From positions 1 to 23,091 of the forward strand of contig JANXWW010000286.1 of NCBI GenBank assembly GCA_025350945.1: 23,091 nucleotides of DNA. Reading direction: 5' to 3'. Both the position numbers and the translations under genes were made by a program. This stretch comes from Burkholderiales bacterium (GTDB lineage Bacteria > Pseudomonadota > Gammaproteobacteria > Burkholderiales > Usitatibacteraceae). Below are positions 16,923-23,091 of this stretch, piece by piece (within the stretch, counting starts at the first letter, position 1; the number at the start of each line of letters is the position of its first letter). Under the pieces are notes generated by a model. The model was not told the DNA's origin, made no database searches, and was given only the letters and a program-made list of their open reading frames with translations.

Positions 16923-17786
16923 TCAACTGGGGGCCGTCAACAAAATATACAGTCCGGCTATCGGTAAGGTGGACGTAAGCGCATCAATACGATCCAGAAA
17001 GCCGCCATGACCGGGCAGCAACCCGCTCGAATCTTTCATGCCCGCACCGCGTTTCATCCACGATTCAAACAAGTCGCCGATCACCGACAACACACCCAGC
17101 AAGACAAAAAATCCGAGCACCCACAACCCGTGCGACAACAGTGGATTCGCCCACGTCTCACCGCGCGAAACCGATTGCTCGGCCAGCATTTTCCAGATGA
17201 AAAAATACAGTGCCACACCCGCCATGCCGCCGAGCGCACCCTGAATGGTTTTACCGGGGCTGATGGACGGAGCCAGTTTTTGTTTGCCGATGGCCTTGCC
17301 AACGAAATACGCGAATACATCTGCGACCCAGACAATAAATGCGAACGACAAAAATAACCACGGGCTTTGATCGTGCAAAATCAGAAAAGCAAGCCAGGTC
17401 GGAAACACCACAATCCAGCCCGCAATCCCTGCAATCGCACGCGAGCCGGGTCGCCACAGATTAGCCAGCCAGAGTGGCGCGGCGATAAACCAGAACAGTG
17501 CAGAAATAATAAAGCCTGCGACGGCAAGCCGTTTGAAATCAAACAATGTATCAACGAAGCGATTATCAAGATAGGCGAAAAAAATCACCGCTGCGAGTGC
17601 AGCCGAAAATGCAAAATAAATCCGCTTGCCGCCAATGGGAAACTGGCAAAACCGGCTCCATTCCCAACACGCTGTTAACGCAATGCCCATCGTGAAAATA
17701 TCCCACGCCCAGTTCGGAAACGTAAACAGCGCGGTAAACACAATCGGCAAAATAATCAGCGCCGTGATGACGCGAGTTTTTAGCAT
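16923..17786 (-). CDS. cdsA: Phosphatidate cytidylyltransferase
   Basis: Integral membrane enzyme that makes CDP-diacylglycerol from phosphatidate and CTP, 287 residues. Several hydrophobic helices span the sequence, and the C-terminal CDP-diglyceride synthase signature is intact (SWMKRGAGMKDSS, then GHGGFLDRID). The ATG at 17786 gives the usual MLKTRVITAL start; an in-frame GTG at 17798 would add four residues. Neither has a good ribosome binding site, so translation may depend on coupling to uppS, which ends 15 bases upstream. Confidence 0.95.
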   Translation of the reverse strand: MLKTRVITALIILPIVFTALFTFPNWAWDIFTMGIALTACWEWSRFCQFPIGGKRIYFAFSAALAAVIFFAYLDNRFVDTLFDFKRLAVAGFIISALFWFIAAPLWLANLWRPGSRAIAGIAGWIVVFPTWLAFLILHDQSPWLFLSFAFIVWVADVFAYFVGKAIGKQKLAPSISPGKTIQGALGGMAGVALYFFIWKMLAEQSVSRGETWANPLLSHGLWVLGFFVLLGVLSVIGDLFESWMKRGAGMKDSSGLLPGHGGFLDRIDALTSTLPIAGLYILLTAPS

Positions 17787-17801
17787 GGCAAGTAACACAA
17801 G

Positions 17802-18656
17802 CTAGGCGGCAGTAGCATCGTTGGTAATGGCCGCCGTGCTAGCTTGTAATTGTTCGCTGGTGCGGCCAAAGCGTCGCTCGCGCTCGCGATATGAATCCAC
17901 TGCTTTCAATAAACTCGCGCGATTAAAATCGGGCCACAATTCTTGCGTAAAATAAAACTCGGTGTAGGCTAATTGCCAGAGCAGAAAATTGCTGATGCGT
18001 TCCTCGCCGCCGGTGCGAATAAACAAATCAGGTTCAGGCGCGTAGCTCATGGAAAGATGCGGCGACAAATCTTGCTCGGTAATAGCGCAATCACTTTTAA
18101 ACTCTAGCATGGGCGCGGGTTTTGAAGCATTTTTATCCTTTGATGCCCGCCAATCATGAAGTTTCATTTCCGCCGCCTTGTTTACAGCCTGCAAAATATC
18201 CCAGCGCCCACCGTAATTCACCGCGACGGTCAGCGTTAATTTTTTATTGTTTGCCGTAAGCTCTTCAGCGCGTGCAATCAGCTCGCGAATGCGGGCATCA
18301 AACGGCGTCAAATCACCGATCACTTTGAAGCGGACTTCGTTTACGTGCAGCTTGGCGACTTCGCCTTCGAGCGCACGCAAAAAAAGCTGCATCAGCACCG
18401 ACACTTCATCGGCCGGACGACGCCAATTTTCAGACGAGAATGCAAACAGCGTTAAATATTCCACGCCCAATTCCCCGCAGGTTTTTACAGCCGCACGCAC
18501 CGCTTCCACGCCGCGTTTATGTCCCGCCACACGCGGCATAAATCGGCTGCGCGCCCAGCGGCCATTGCCATCCATGATGATGCACACATGGCGCGGCACA
18601 CAGCCGACGTCGGGGATGGTTTGGGTGGAGCTTGAATTGCGAGCCGAATCAGACAT
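17802..18656 (-). CDS. uppS: Undecaprenyl diphosphate synthase (with internal insertion)
   Basis: Cis-prenyltransferase that makes the C55 carrier lipid for peptidoglycan and O-antigen, 284 residues from the ATG at 18656. Catalytic Asp29 lies in IIMDGNGRWAR; FAFSSENWRRP and PDLFIRTGGEERISNFLLWQ are intact. The protein is longer than the roughly 250 residues usual for the family, for two reasons: an N-terminal polar extension of about 20 residues, and a lysine-rich insertion at about 164-188 between NYGGRWD helix and the IRTGGE region. Conserved residues on both sides are unaffected, so activity is expected. A GTG two codons earlier is an alternative start. Confidence 0.96.
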   Translation of the reverse strand: MSDSARNSSSTQTIPDVGCVPRHVCIIMDGNGRWARSRFMPRVAGHKRGVEAVRAAVKTCGELGVEYLTLFAFSSENWRRPADEVSVLMQLFLRALEGEVAKLHVNEVRFKVIGDLTPFDARIRELIARAEELTANNKKLTLTVAVNYGGRWDILQAVNKAAEMKLHDWRASKDKNASKPAPMLEFKSDCAITEQDLSPHLSMSYAPEPDLFIRTGGEERISNFLLWQLAYTEFYFTQELWPDFNRASLLKAVDSYRERERRFGRTSEQLQASTAAITNDATAA

Positions 18657-18687
18657 AGGCACGTGGGAAAGTGAAGGTGCGCGTGAC

Positions 18688-19248
18688 CTAAACGGCCATC
18701 AATTCGCGCTCTTTTTCCGCAATCGCCTTGTCAATTTCAGCGATGAATTTATCGGTGAGTTTTTGCACATCATCCTGCGCGCGCTTTTCTTCATCTTCCG
18801 AAATTGTTTTCGTTTTCAGCGCGTCCTTGAATGCGTTATTCGCATCGCGACGAATATTGCGCATCGCCACTTTCGCTTCTTCGCCTTCGCCCTTGACAAC
18901 TTTGGCCAATTCCTTACGGCGCTCTTCGGTCAACGCTGGCATCGGAATGCGAATGACTTCGCCCACGTTTGACGGATTCAATCCCAAATTCGCGTTGCGA
19001 ATGGCGGTCTCAATCGCCAACGCCATTTTCTTTTCAAACGGCTGCACATTGATTGTGCGTGAATCGGCCAAAATCAGATTACCCACCTGCGAAATCGGCA
19101 CCATCGCGCCGTAATACTCAACCTGAACATGCTCCAGTAGCCCCGTGTGGGCGCGGCCTGTGCGCACCTTGCTCAAGCCGTGTTTAAGCGACTCGAGTGA
19201 TTTTTGCATCTTGGCTTCGGATTGTTTTTTTTGCTCCGGGATATTCAT
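18688..19248 (-). CDS. frr: Ribosome recycling factor
   Basis: Splits post-termination ribosomes together with EF-G. The 186 residues from the ATG at 19248 match the usual 185. The three-helix bundle is visible with KVRTGRAHTGLLEHVQVEYYG, the IRIPMPALTEERRKEL segment and a helical C-terminus. The frame extends upstream to 19314, but that stretch overlaps pyrH and is not family-like. The GGTGAAAAG before 19248 serves as ribosome binding site. The gene is 34 bases after pyrH and 31 before uppS. Confidence 0.97.
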   Translation of the reverse strand: MNIPEQKKQSEAKMQKSLESLKHGLSKVRTGRAHTGLLEHVQVEYYGAMVPISQVGNLILADSRTINVQPFEKKMALAIETAIRNANLGLNPSNVGEVIRIPMPALTEERRKELAKVVKGEGEEAKVAMRNIRRDANNAFKDALKTKTISEDEEKRAQDDVQKLTDKFIAEIDKAIAEKERELMAV

Positions 19249-19282
19249 TTTCTTTTCACCATCATTCGTGTTCGAATCGTAC

Positions 19283-19996
19283 TTAAACGTAAACGAGCGT
19301 GCCTTCGTCTTCACCCATCACCACACGTTTCAGCGCACCGTTTTTGAAAATCGAGAATACATTAATTGGCAGCTTTTGATCGCGGCAAAGTGCTAATGCT
19401 GTCGCGTCCATCACCTTCAGATTTTTAATGATTGCCTCGTCAAATGTCAACGTATGGTAGCGCGTTGCGGTCTTGTCTGTTTTAGGGTCCGCCGTGTACA
19501 CGCCGTCAACCTTGGTGGCTTTCAACACAATGTCCGCCTCCATCTCGCGACCACGCAAAGCCGCCGCCGTATCAGTGGTGAAAAACGGATTGCCCGTACC
19601 GGCTGCAAACACAACCACTTTGCCTTCTTCCAGATAGCGCATGGTCTTGCCGCGAATGTAGGGCTCAACCACGGGCTCAATATTGATCGCCGATTGCACG
19701 CGGGGAACGAGGCCTGCCTTGGCGAGTGCATCTTGCAGCGCGAGCGAATTAATCACCGTCGCCAGCATGCCCATGTAATCTGCAGTCGCGCGATCCATGC
19801 CCGCAGCACTTGACGACACGCCGCGAAAAATATTGCCGCCGCCGATCACGATACCGATCGCCACACCCATGCTCGCCACTTCTTTGATCTCAGAAACGAT
19901 GCGTTCAATCGTGGGGCGATTGATACCAAAAGCATCGTCACCCATCAGCGCTTCACCAGAGAGTTTGAGCAGAATCCGTTGGTACTTGGGGGTCAT
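19283..19996 (-). CDS. pyrH: Uridylate kinase
   Basis: Amino-acid-kinase-fold enzyme that phosphorylates UMP to UDP, 237 residues, normal length. Family motifs are KLSGEALMG at the N-terminus, IGIVIGGGNIFRG, a tyrosine-methionine DYMGMLATVINSLALQD helix, and FAAGTGNPFFTTDTAAALR. The ATG at 19996 follows a GAAAGAAG purine stretch. The 242-base gap to tsf upstream contains a large hairpin and a possible promoter, so pyrH may be expressed separately from rpsB-tsf. Confidence 0.97.
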   Translation of the reverse strand: MTPKYQRILLKLSGEALMGDDAFGINRPTIERIVSEIKEVASMGVAIGIVIGGGNIFRGVSSSAAGMDRATADYMGMLATVINSLALQDALAKAGLVPRVQSAINIEPVVEPYIRGKTMRYLEEGKVVVFAAGTGNPFFTTDTAAALRGREMEADIVLKATKVDGVYTADPKTDKTATRYHTLTFDEAIIKNLKVMDATALALCRDQKLPINVFSIFKNGALKRVVMGEDEGTLVYV

Positions 19997-20116
19997 GTCA
20001 GCTTCTTTCGTGGGGGGAAGTGAGTGTGCAGATTGTTCTAGATTTTATATCGCTAATTCGTCAAACAAATGGCAGATATGTGGTGCTAAACATGTTGAAT
20101 CATTTTACATTTTATC

Positions 20117-20194
20117 TAAGCAAAACCCCAGAATCGGCGGGCGTTTTGAGGCATTTTTGCTCCAAAACACCCGCCAACACTAGGGTTTCATCTA
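20117..20194 (-). promoter_or_regulatory. 78-nt near-perfect hairpin in the pyrH leader
   Basis: Positions i and 40311-i pair across the whole block, leaving a four-base loop (AAAA in the RNA). Of 37 positions, 26 are Watson-Crick pairs and eight are G.U pairs when read as minus-strand RNA; only three are mismatches (20120, 20132, 20150). On the plus strand those eight become A.C mismatches, so the fold favours the sense transcript of pyrH. The core stems are GGCGGG with CCCGCC and GUUUUG with CAAAAC. No U-run follows, so it is not a standard terminator. Function unknown. Confidence 0.75.
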
Positions 20195-20224
20195 TTTATA
20201 ACCACTAAAGCAACTACCGAATCA
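20195..20224 (-). promoter_or_regulatory. Possible promoter just ahead of the pyrH leader hairpin
   Basis: TATAAA at 20200-20195 on the minus strand resembles a -10 element, with only a poor -35 (TGATTC at 20224-20219). If used, transcription would start near 20188, at the foot of the hairpin. Support is weak and the -35 is not convincing. Confidence 0.28.
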
Positions 20225-20238
20225 GCTTCTGAAATTGC

Positions 20239-21138
20239 TTAATTCACCTTCGCCGCCTTCGCCGCCGCTGCTGCTTCAGCCACTTCCGCCGCGAAATCGG
20301 TTACCTTTTTCTCAATGCCTTCGCCCACCACATACAAGGTGAACGAGTGAATCACGGCACCCTTCGATTTCAGCAATTGCTCAATAGTCTGCTTGTCGTC
20401 TTTTACAAACGGCTGGCTCAACAATGAAACTGATTTCAGGAATTTCTGCACGGTACCTTCGGCGATTTTTTCAATCATCGCTTCCGCTTTGCCGTCTTCT
20501 TTGGCTTTTTCAATCGCAACACGGCGCTCGGTGGCGATCAATTCTGCATCGACGCCGCTGCTGTCCAATGACTTCGGCTTTGACGCTGCAATGTGCATCG
20601 AAATATCTTTGGCCAGCATCGCATCGCCGCCAGTCACATCCACCAGCACGCCAACTTTGGCACCGCCGTGGATGTAGTTGCTCAACGCACCTTTCGCGGC
20701 CACGCGCACGAAGCGACGGATCGACATGTTTTCACCAATTTTACCGATCAACGCTTTGCGGGTTTCTTCCACGCTCACGCCGTTGATATGCAGCGCGGAT
20801 AGCGCTTCCACGTTGTCCGGATTATCTTTGGCCACCATCTCGGCGAGCTTGGCCGACATCGCCAAGAAGTCATCATTTTTCGCAACGAAATCGGTTTCGC
20901 AATTGACTTCAACAATCGCGCCCAACTTTTGATCCGACGAAATGTAGACCGCGACCACGCCTTCAGCGGCCACGCGCGATGCGGCTTTGCTGGCTTTATT
21001 ACCCAATTTCACGCGCAAAATTTCTTCTGCCTTGCCCATGTCGCCGTCCGCTTCGGTCAATGCTTTTTTACATTCCATCATTGGCGCGTCAGTTTTCTCG
21101 CGCAATTCTTTAACCATACCTGCTGTGATATCTGCCAT
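20239..21138 (-). CDS. tsf: Elongation factor Ts
   Basis: Guanine nucleotide exchange factor for EF-Tu, 299 residues. The N-terminal UBA-like domain has the usual VKELREKTDAPMMECKKAL; the core has the diagnostic VNCETDFVAKNDDF. The C-terminus ends in an alanine-rich tail. The ATG at 21138 is set by AGGA and the family start MADITAGMVK; a longer frame to 21201 is not family-like. It is separated from rpsB by 198 bases holding the tandem repeat and terminator, so its level relative to S2 is likely set by read-through or by a further promoter that I could not identify. Confidence 0.97.
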   Translation of the reverse strand: MADITAGMVKELREKTDAPMMECKKALTEADGDMGKAEEILRVKLGNKASKAASRVAAEGVVAVYISSDQKLGAIVEVNCETDFVAKNDDFLAMSAKLAEMVAKDNPDNVEALSALHINGVSVEETRKALIGKIGENMSIRRFVRVAAKGALSNYIHGGAKVGVLVDVTGGDAMLAKDISMHIAASKPKSLDSSGVDAELIATERRVAIEKAKEDGKAEAMIEKIAEGTVQKFLKSVSLLSQPFVKDDKQTIEQLLKSKGAVIHSFTLYVVGEGIEKKVTDFAAEVAEAAAAAKAAKVN

Positions 21139-21241
21139 GTTTATTCCTAACGTTATCGTGCGTATTACTAAATTCGTGAGTTCGGCTTGCTGCGCGCTCA
21201 ATGGCGTCTGCTTGTCACGTACAGCCCATCAATTCGTAGTC

Positions 21242-21269
21242 AAAAAAAAGGGGCCATAAACCCCTTTTT
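21242..21269 (-). terminator. Intrinsic terminator/attenuator between rpsB and tsf
   Basis: On the minus strand AAAAAGGGG (21269-21261) pairs with CCCCTTTTT (21253-21245) around a 7-base loop, followed by a run of eight T (21249-21242). It has the full form of a rho-independent terminator, yet tsf lies downstream in the same direction. Partial termination is therefore expected. Confidence 0.75.
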
Positions 21270-21327
21270 AACCCCTTTTTGGCCCCTTTTTGACCCCTTT
21301 CTTGGCCCCGTTTTGGCCCCTTTTTTT
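21261..21327. repeat. Tandem array of six 11-12 bp CCCCTTTTTGG-like units
   Basis: On the plus strand CCCC runs start at 21261, 21272, 21283, 21294, 21306 and 21317, giving spacings of 11, 11, 11, 12 and 11. The units read CCCCTTTTTAA, CCCCTTTTTGG, CCCCTTTTTGA, CCCCTTTCTTGG, CCCCGTTTTGG and CCCCTTTTTTT. In the rpsB-tsf transcript each unit is an A-rich/GGGG copy able to pair with the single downstream GGCCCC-U8 arm at 21255-21242. The array starts 10 bases after the rpsB stop. Confidence 0.92.
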
Positions 21328-21336
21328 GAGCCTGCT

Positions 21337-22095
21337 TTATTTGACATCAAGCTTGGCGTCTTCATCGGTCACTTCAATCAGCTCTTCGCCGACCTGTGCC
21401 ACCATTTCGGTGATGACTGCGTTCTTGCCTTCCAGAATCGCATCGGCCACACCGCGAGCATACAAACGAATCGCGCGGGTCGAATCGTCGTTGCCCGGAA
21501 TAATGTAATCCACGCCGTCCATTGAATTGTTGGTATCAACAATGCCGATGATCGGCACGCCGAGCTTTTTCGCTTCGGTCACCGCAATTTTATGGAAGCC
21601 GACGTCGATCACAAAAATCGCATCCGGCACGCCAGTCATGTCTTTGATGCCGCCAATTGAGCCTTGCAATTTTGCAAGCTCACGCGAGAACATCAGACCT
21701 TCTTTTTTGCTCAATTTTTCGAGCGAGCCGTCTTCAACCATTTGCTCCAGCTCTTTCAAACGCTTCAACGAAACCTTGACGGTTTTATAATTGGTGAGCA
21801 TGCCGCCCAACCAGCGCGAATCGACATAAGGCATATTGCAACGCTGCGCCTCTTCCATAACGATTTCGCGAGCTTGACGCTTGGTGCCGACGAACAAAAT
21901 GGTACCCTTGTTGGACGCCAAATTGCGCACAAACTTGAGTGCGTCCTGATACATTGGGAGCGATTTCTCAAGATTGATAATGTGAATTTTGTTACGCGCA
22001 CCGAAAATATACGGTGCCATTTTGGGGTTCCAGAAGCGGGTTTGGTGACCGAAGTGGACACCGGCTTCCAGCATTTGACGCATCGTGACTGACAT
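21337..22095 (-). CDS. rpsB: 30S ribosomal protein S2
   Basis: Small-subunit ribosomal protein of 252 residues. The start MSVTMRQMLEAGVHFGHQTRFWNP-type signature is unmistakable, and the internal GTKRQAREIV, PYVDSRWLGGMLTNY and DTNNSMDGVDYIIPGNDDS stretches follow. The ATG at 22095 has GGAG seven bases upstream. A consensus-like promoter about 165 bases upstream and a structured leader precede it. The gene diverges from the BRO-N-like gene and map, the standard betaproteobacterial arrangement around map. Confidence 0.98.
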   Translation of the reverse strand: MSVTMRQMLEAGVHFGHQTRFWNPKMAPYIFGARNKIHIINLEKSLPMYQDALKFVRNLASNKGTILFVGTKRQAREIVMEEAQRCNMPYVDSRWLGGMLTNYKTVKVSLKRLKELEQMVEDGSLEKLSKKEGLMFSRELAKLQGSIGGIKDMTGVPDAIFVIDVGFHKIAVTEAKKLGVPIIGIVDTNNSMDGVDYIIPGNDDSTRAIRLYARGVADAILEGKNAVITEMVAQVGEELIEVTDEDAKLDVK

Positions 22096-22254
22096 TGAAA
22101 TACTCCGAAGTTAAGGTTAGCCTCCACTCGCTGTAAGCTTGTTTGAATGCTTCTCCAGACAAGACCTTAACGTGTAGCAAGTGTGCGTATTTTTGAAACT
22201 TGAATTTCTTGGCGAGGATAAAACTGCACCATTTCATCAGTAGCCCCAAGCAAG
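22096..22254 (-). promoter_or_regulatory. Structured 5' leader of rpsB, candidate S2 autoregulatory site
   Basis: From the predicted transcription start near 22254, the leader is about 160 bases. GTTAAGGT (22171-22164, minus strand) and ACCTTAAC (22117-22110) form a perfect 8-bp stem enclosing 46 bases, inside which CTTGT and ACAAG can form a second hairpin. The stem closes six bases before the GGAG of rpsB. Feedback binding of S2 to the rpsB leader is established in enterobacteria; its presence here is inferred. Confidence 0.5.
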
Positions 22255-22260
22255 CCCTAA

Positions 22261-22290
22261 ATTATAACCTTAAAAACAGTAAAAAATCAA
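22261..22290 (-). promoter_or_regulatory. Promoter of rpsB
   Basis: TTGATT (22290-22285) and a perfect TATAAT (22266-22261) lie 18 bases apart on the minus strand. The region upstream is A/T-run rich, as in an UP element. It is the only consensus -10 in the divergent gap. Confidence 0.7.
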
Positions 22291-22372
22291 ACAAAATCAA
22301 GTGTTTCCCACCCTGTTAAGCTTACTTTGCAGCCAAATTCACTCTGAACCTAACCACGAGTCAGCGCCAATT

Positions 22373-22921
22373 ATGGAAAACCAGCAGATTTTTCTGATGA
22401 TTCTCATCCGCGGCTCAATATGTGCGGCGGTGACCTACGCGGCTTCGCTGTTCAACGCAGGAGCAGCCGTCGCCTCGGTAGCGCTGTGGGGCGCGATGAT
22501 GGCAAAGCCTATTATCGAGCTGGGTGCCAACTGGCTTAACTGGGCGCGACGCGAGCCTTATGAAAAATGGCAGGGAAATTATTACGAATTTGCCAATGTG
22601 CAGATCCGGATAATTGAGATCGGCACCGGCGACACGCAAAGACTCTGGTTTGTCGCCGCAGACATCTTGAAAGTGCTCAGCGAGAGACCAATTAAAAAGC
22701 TGGAACTGACCTATAACCGCGCCGAATATTGCGTGCTGCCGGATGAAAATTTGGCTGCATTTTCAGAAGAAGGTGTCAAGAAATATCTTACCGTCAGCCG
22801 ACACCCACAATCCGTGGCGATGCTGCTGTGGATTGAACGCGAAGTGATCAAACCGCATCGCCGGAAACTTGAAATCGCTTCAACCTCTCCGACCATACCG
22901 ACGCAACCATCCGGGATGTAA
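22373..22921 (+). CDS. Membrane protein with BRO-N-like domain
   Basis: Protein of 182 residues from the ATG at 22373. Residues 7-45 form one or two hydrophobic segments (LIRGSICAAVTYAASLF, then VASVALWGAMMA). Residues about 65-165 resemble the BRO-N domain of phage antirepressors: a strand FANVQIRIIE, then LWFVAADILKVL, and a C-terminal helix pair AAFSEEGVKKYLTVSRHP with WIEREVIKPHRR, matching the family's F-x-x-W-V-x-x-x-V-L-P-x-I-R ending. A Pro/Ser/Thr tail closes the protein. The ribosome binding site is weak; a GTG at 22301 would overlap the rpsB leader promoter and is unlikely. It lies upstream of map on the same strand. BRO-N membership is by eye and needs a profile search; function unknown. 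Confidence 0.65.
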   Translation: MENQQIFLMILIRGSICAAVTYAASLFNAGAAVASVALWGAMMAKPIIELGANWLNWARREPYEKWQGNYYEFANVQIRIIEIGTGDTQRLWFVAADILKVLSERPIKKLELTYNRAEYCVLPDENLAAFSEEGVKKYLTVSRHPQSVAMLLWIEREVIKPHRRKLEIASTSPTIPTQPSGM

Positions 22922-22939
22922 TTTAAGCATAGTGTGGCT

Positions 22940-22948
22940 TGCTATAAT
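22940..22948 (+). promoter_or_regulatory. Extended -10 promoter of map
   Basis: TGC followed directly by a perfect TATAAT (22943-22948) forms an extended -10 element 28 bases before the map start. No good -35 is seen, which is normal for extended -10 promoters. The expected start is near 22955. Confidence 0.6.
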
Positions 22949-22975
22949 AAATGCAATTACTGATTGAGGCTTCAC

Positions 22976-23091
22976 ATGACTGTTGTTATTAAAACTCCCG
23001 AACAAATTGAAAAAATGCGCGTGGCCGGACGCCTTGGTGCCGAGGTGCTTGACTACATCACGCCGTTTGTCAAAGCAGGCGTGACCACTGG
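22976..23091 (+). CDS. map: Methionine aminopeptidase type I, N-terminal part
   Basis: Removes the initiator methionine from new proteins. Only the first 38 residues lie in the window: the start TVVIKTPEQIEKMRVAGRL and the VLDYITPFVKAGVTTG region are typical of type I enzymes. The metal-binding residues are beyond the edge. The ATG at 22976 follows GAGG six bases upstream. Divergence from rpsB is the standard arrangement in betaproteobacteria. Confidence 0.95.
   Translation, partial: MTVVIKTPEQIEKMRVAGRLGAEVLDYITPFVKAGVTT

Noticed and set aside
18247..18972. 241-residue open frame antisense to uppS and frr
   Set aside because: It crosses two well-supported genes on the other strand and resembles no protein family.
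21250..21327. CRISPR-like regular repeat
   Set aside because: Units are 11-12 bases with no spacers between them; it is a simple tandem array.

Overview
The window looks like a chromosomal segment of a betaproteobacterium, probably Burkholderiales-like, with moderate GC. The main reason is a long conserved gene run on the minus strand: rpsB-tsf-pyrH-frr-uppS-cdsA-dxr-rseP-bamA-skp-lpxD-fabZ-lpxA-lpxB-rnhB-RNA methyltransferase. It is read divergently from map, and ppsR lies at the far left edge. No species can be named from the sequence alone.

Layout. 1-375: the C-terminal half of ppsR (+). 376-6410: an accessory stretch between ppsR and the conserved cluster. It holds a broken phage-type N-acetylmuramidase, a small two-helix membrane protein, a LysR regulator, a GDSL-esterase autotransporter, a DUF2007 protein with a zinc ribbon, a SemiSWEET transporter and a queuosine-precursor transporter. 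6425-11263: RNA methyltransferase, rnhB, lpxB, lpxA, fabZ and lpxD, tightly packed with 1-4 nt overlaps. 11318-11356: a strong hairpin terminator that separates this unit from the upstream one. 11373-22095: skp, bamA, rseP, dxr, cdsA, uppS, frr, pyrH, tsf and rpsB. 22373-22921: a divergent membrane protein with a BRO-N-like domain. 22976-end: the start of map.

How the genes fit together. The minus-strand run links translation (S2, EF-Ts, RRF), UMP phosphorylation (PyrH), the isoprenoid carrier lipid (Dxr, UppS), phospholipid synthesis (CdsA), envelope stress proteolysis (RseP), outer-membrane protein assembly (BamA, Skp) and lipid A synthesis (LpxD, FabZ, LpxA, LpxB). It is essentially an envelope-biogenesis supercluster.

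The least ordinary parts are non-coding. The rpsB-tsf spacer carries six 11-12 bp tandem units of G4/A-rich sequence that can each pair with one C4-U8 terminator arm. The tsf-pyrH spacer carries a 78-nt near-perfect hairpin whose non-Watson-Crick positions are G.U pairs almost only on the sense (minus) strand. The rpsB leader carries a long-range stem near its ribosome binding site. These three are the best candidates for undescribed cis-regulation. Among proteins, the membrane-linked BRO-N-like protein beside map and the chimeric muramidase remnant stand out. No CRISPR array, insertion sequence, rRNA or convincing tRNA is visible.
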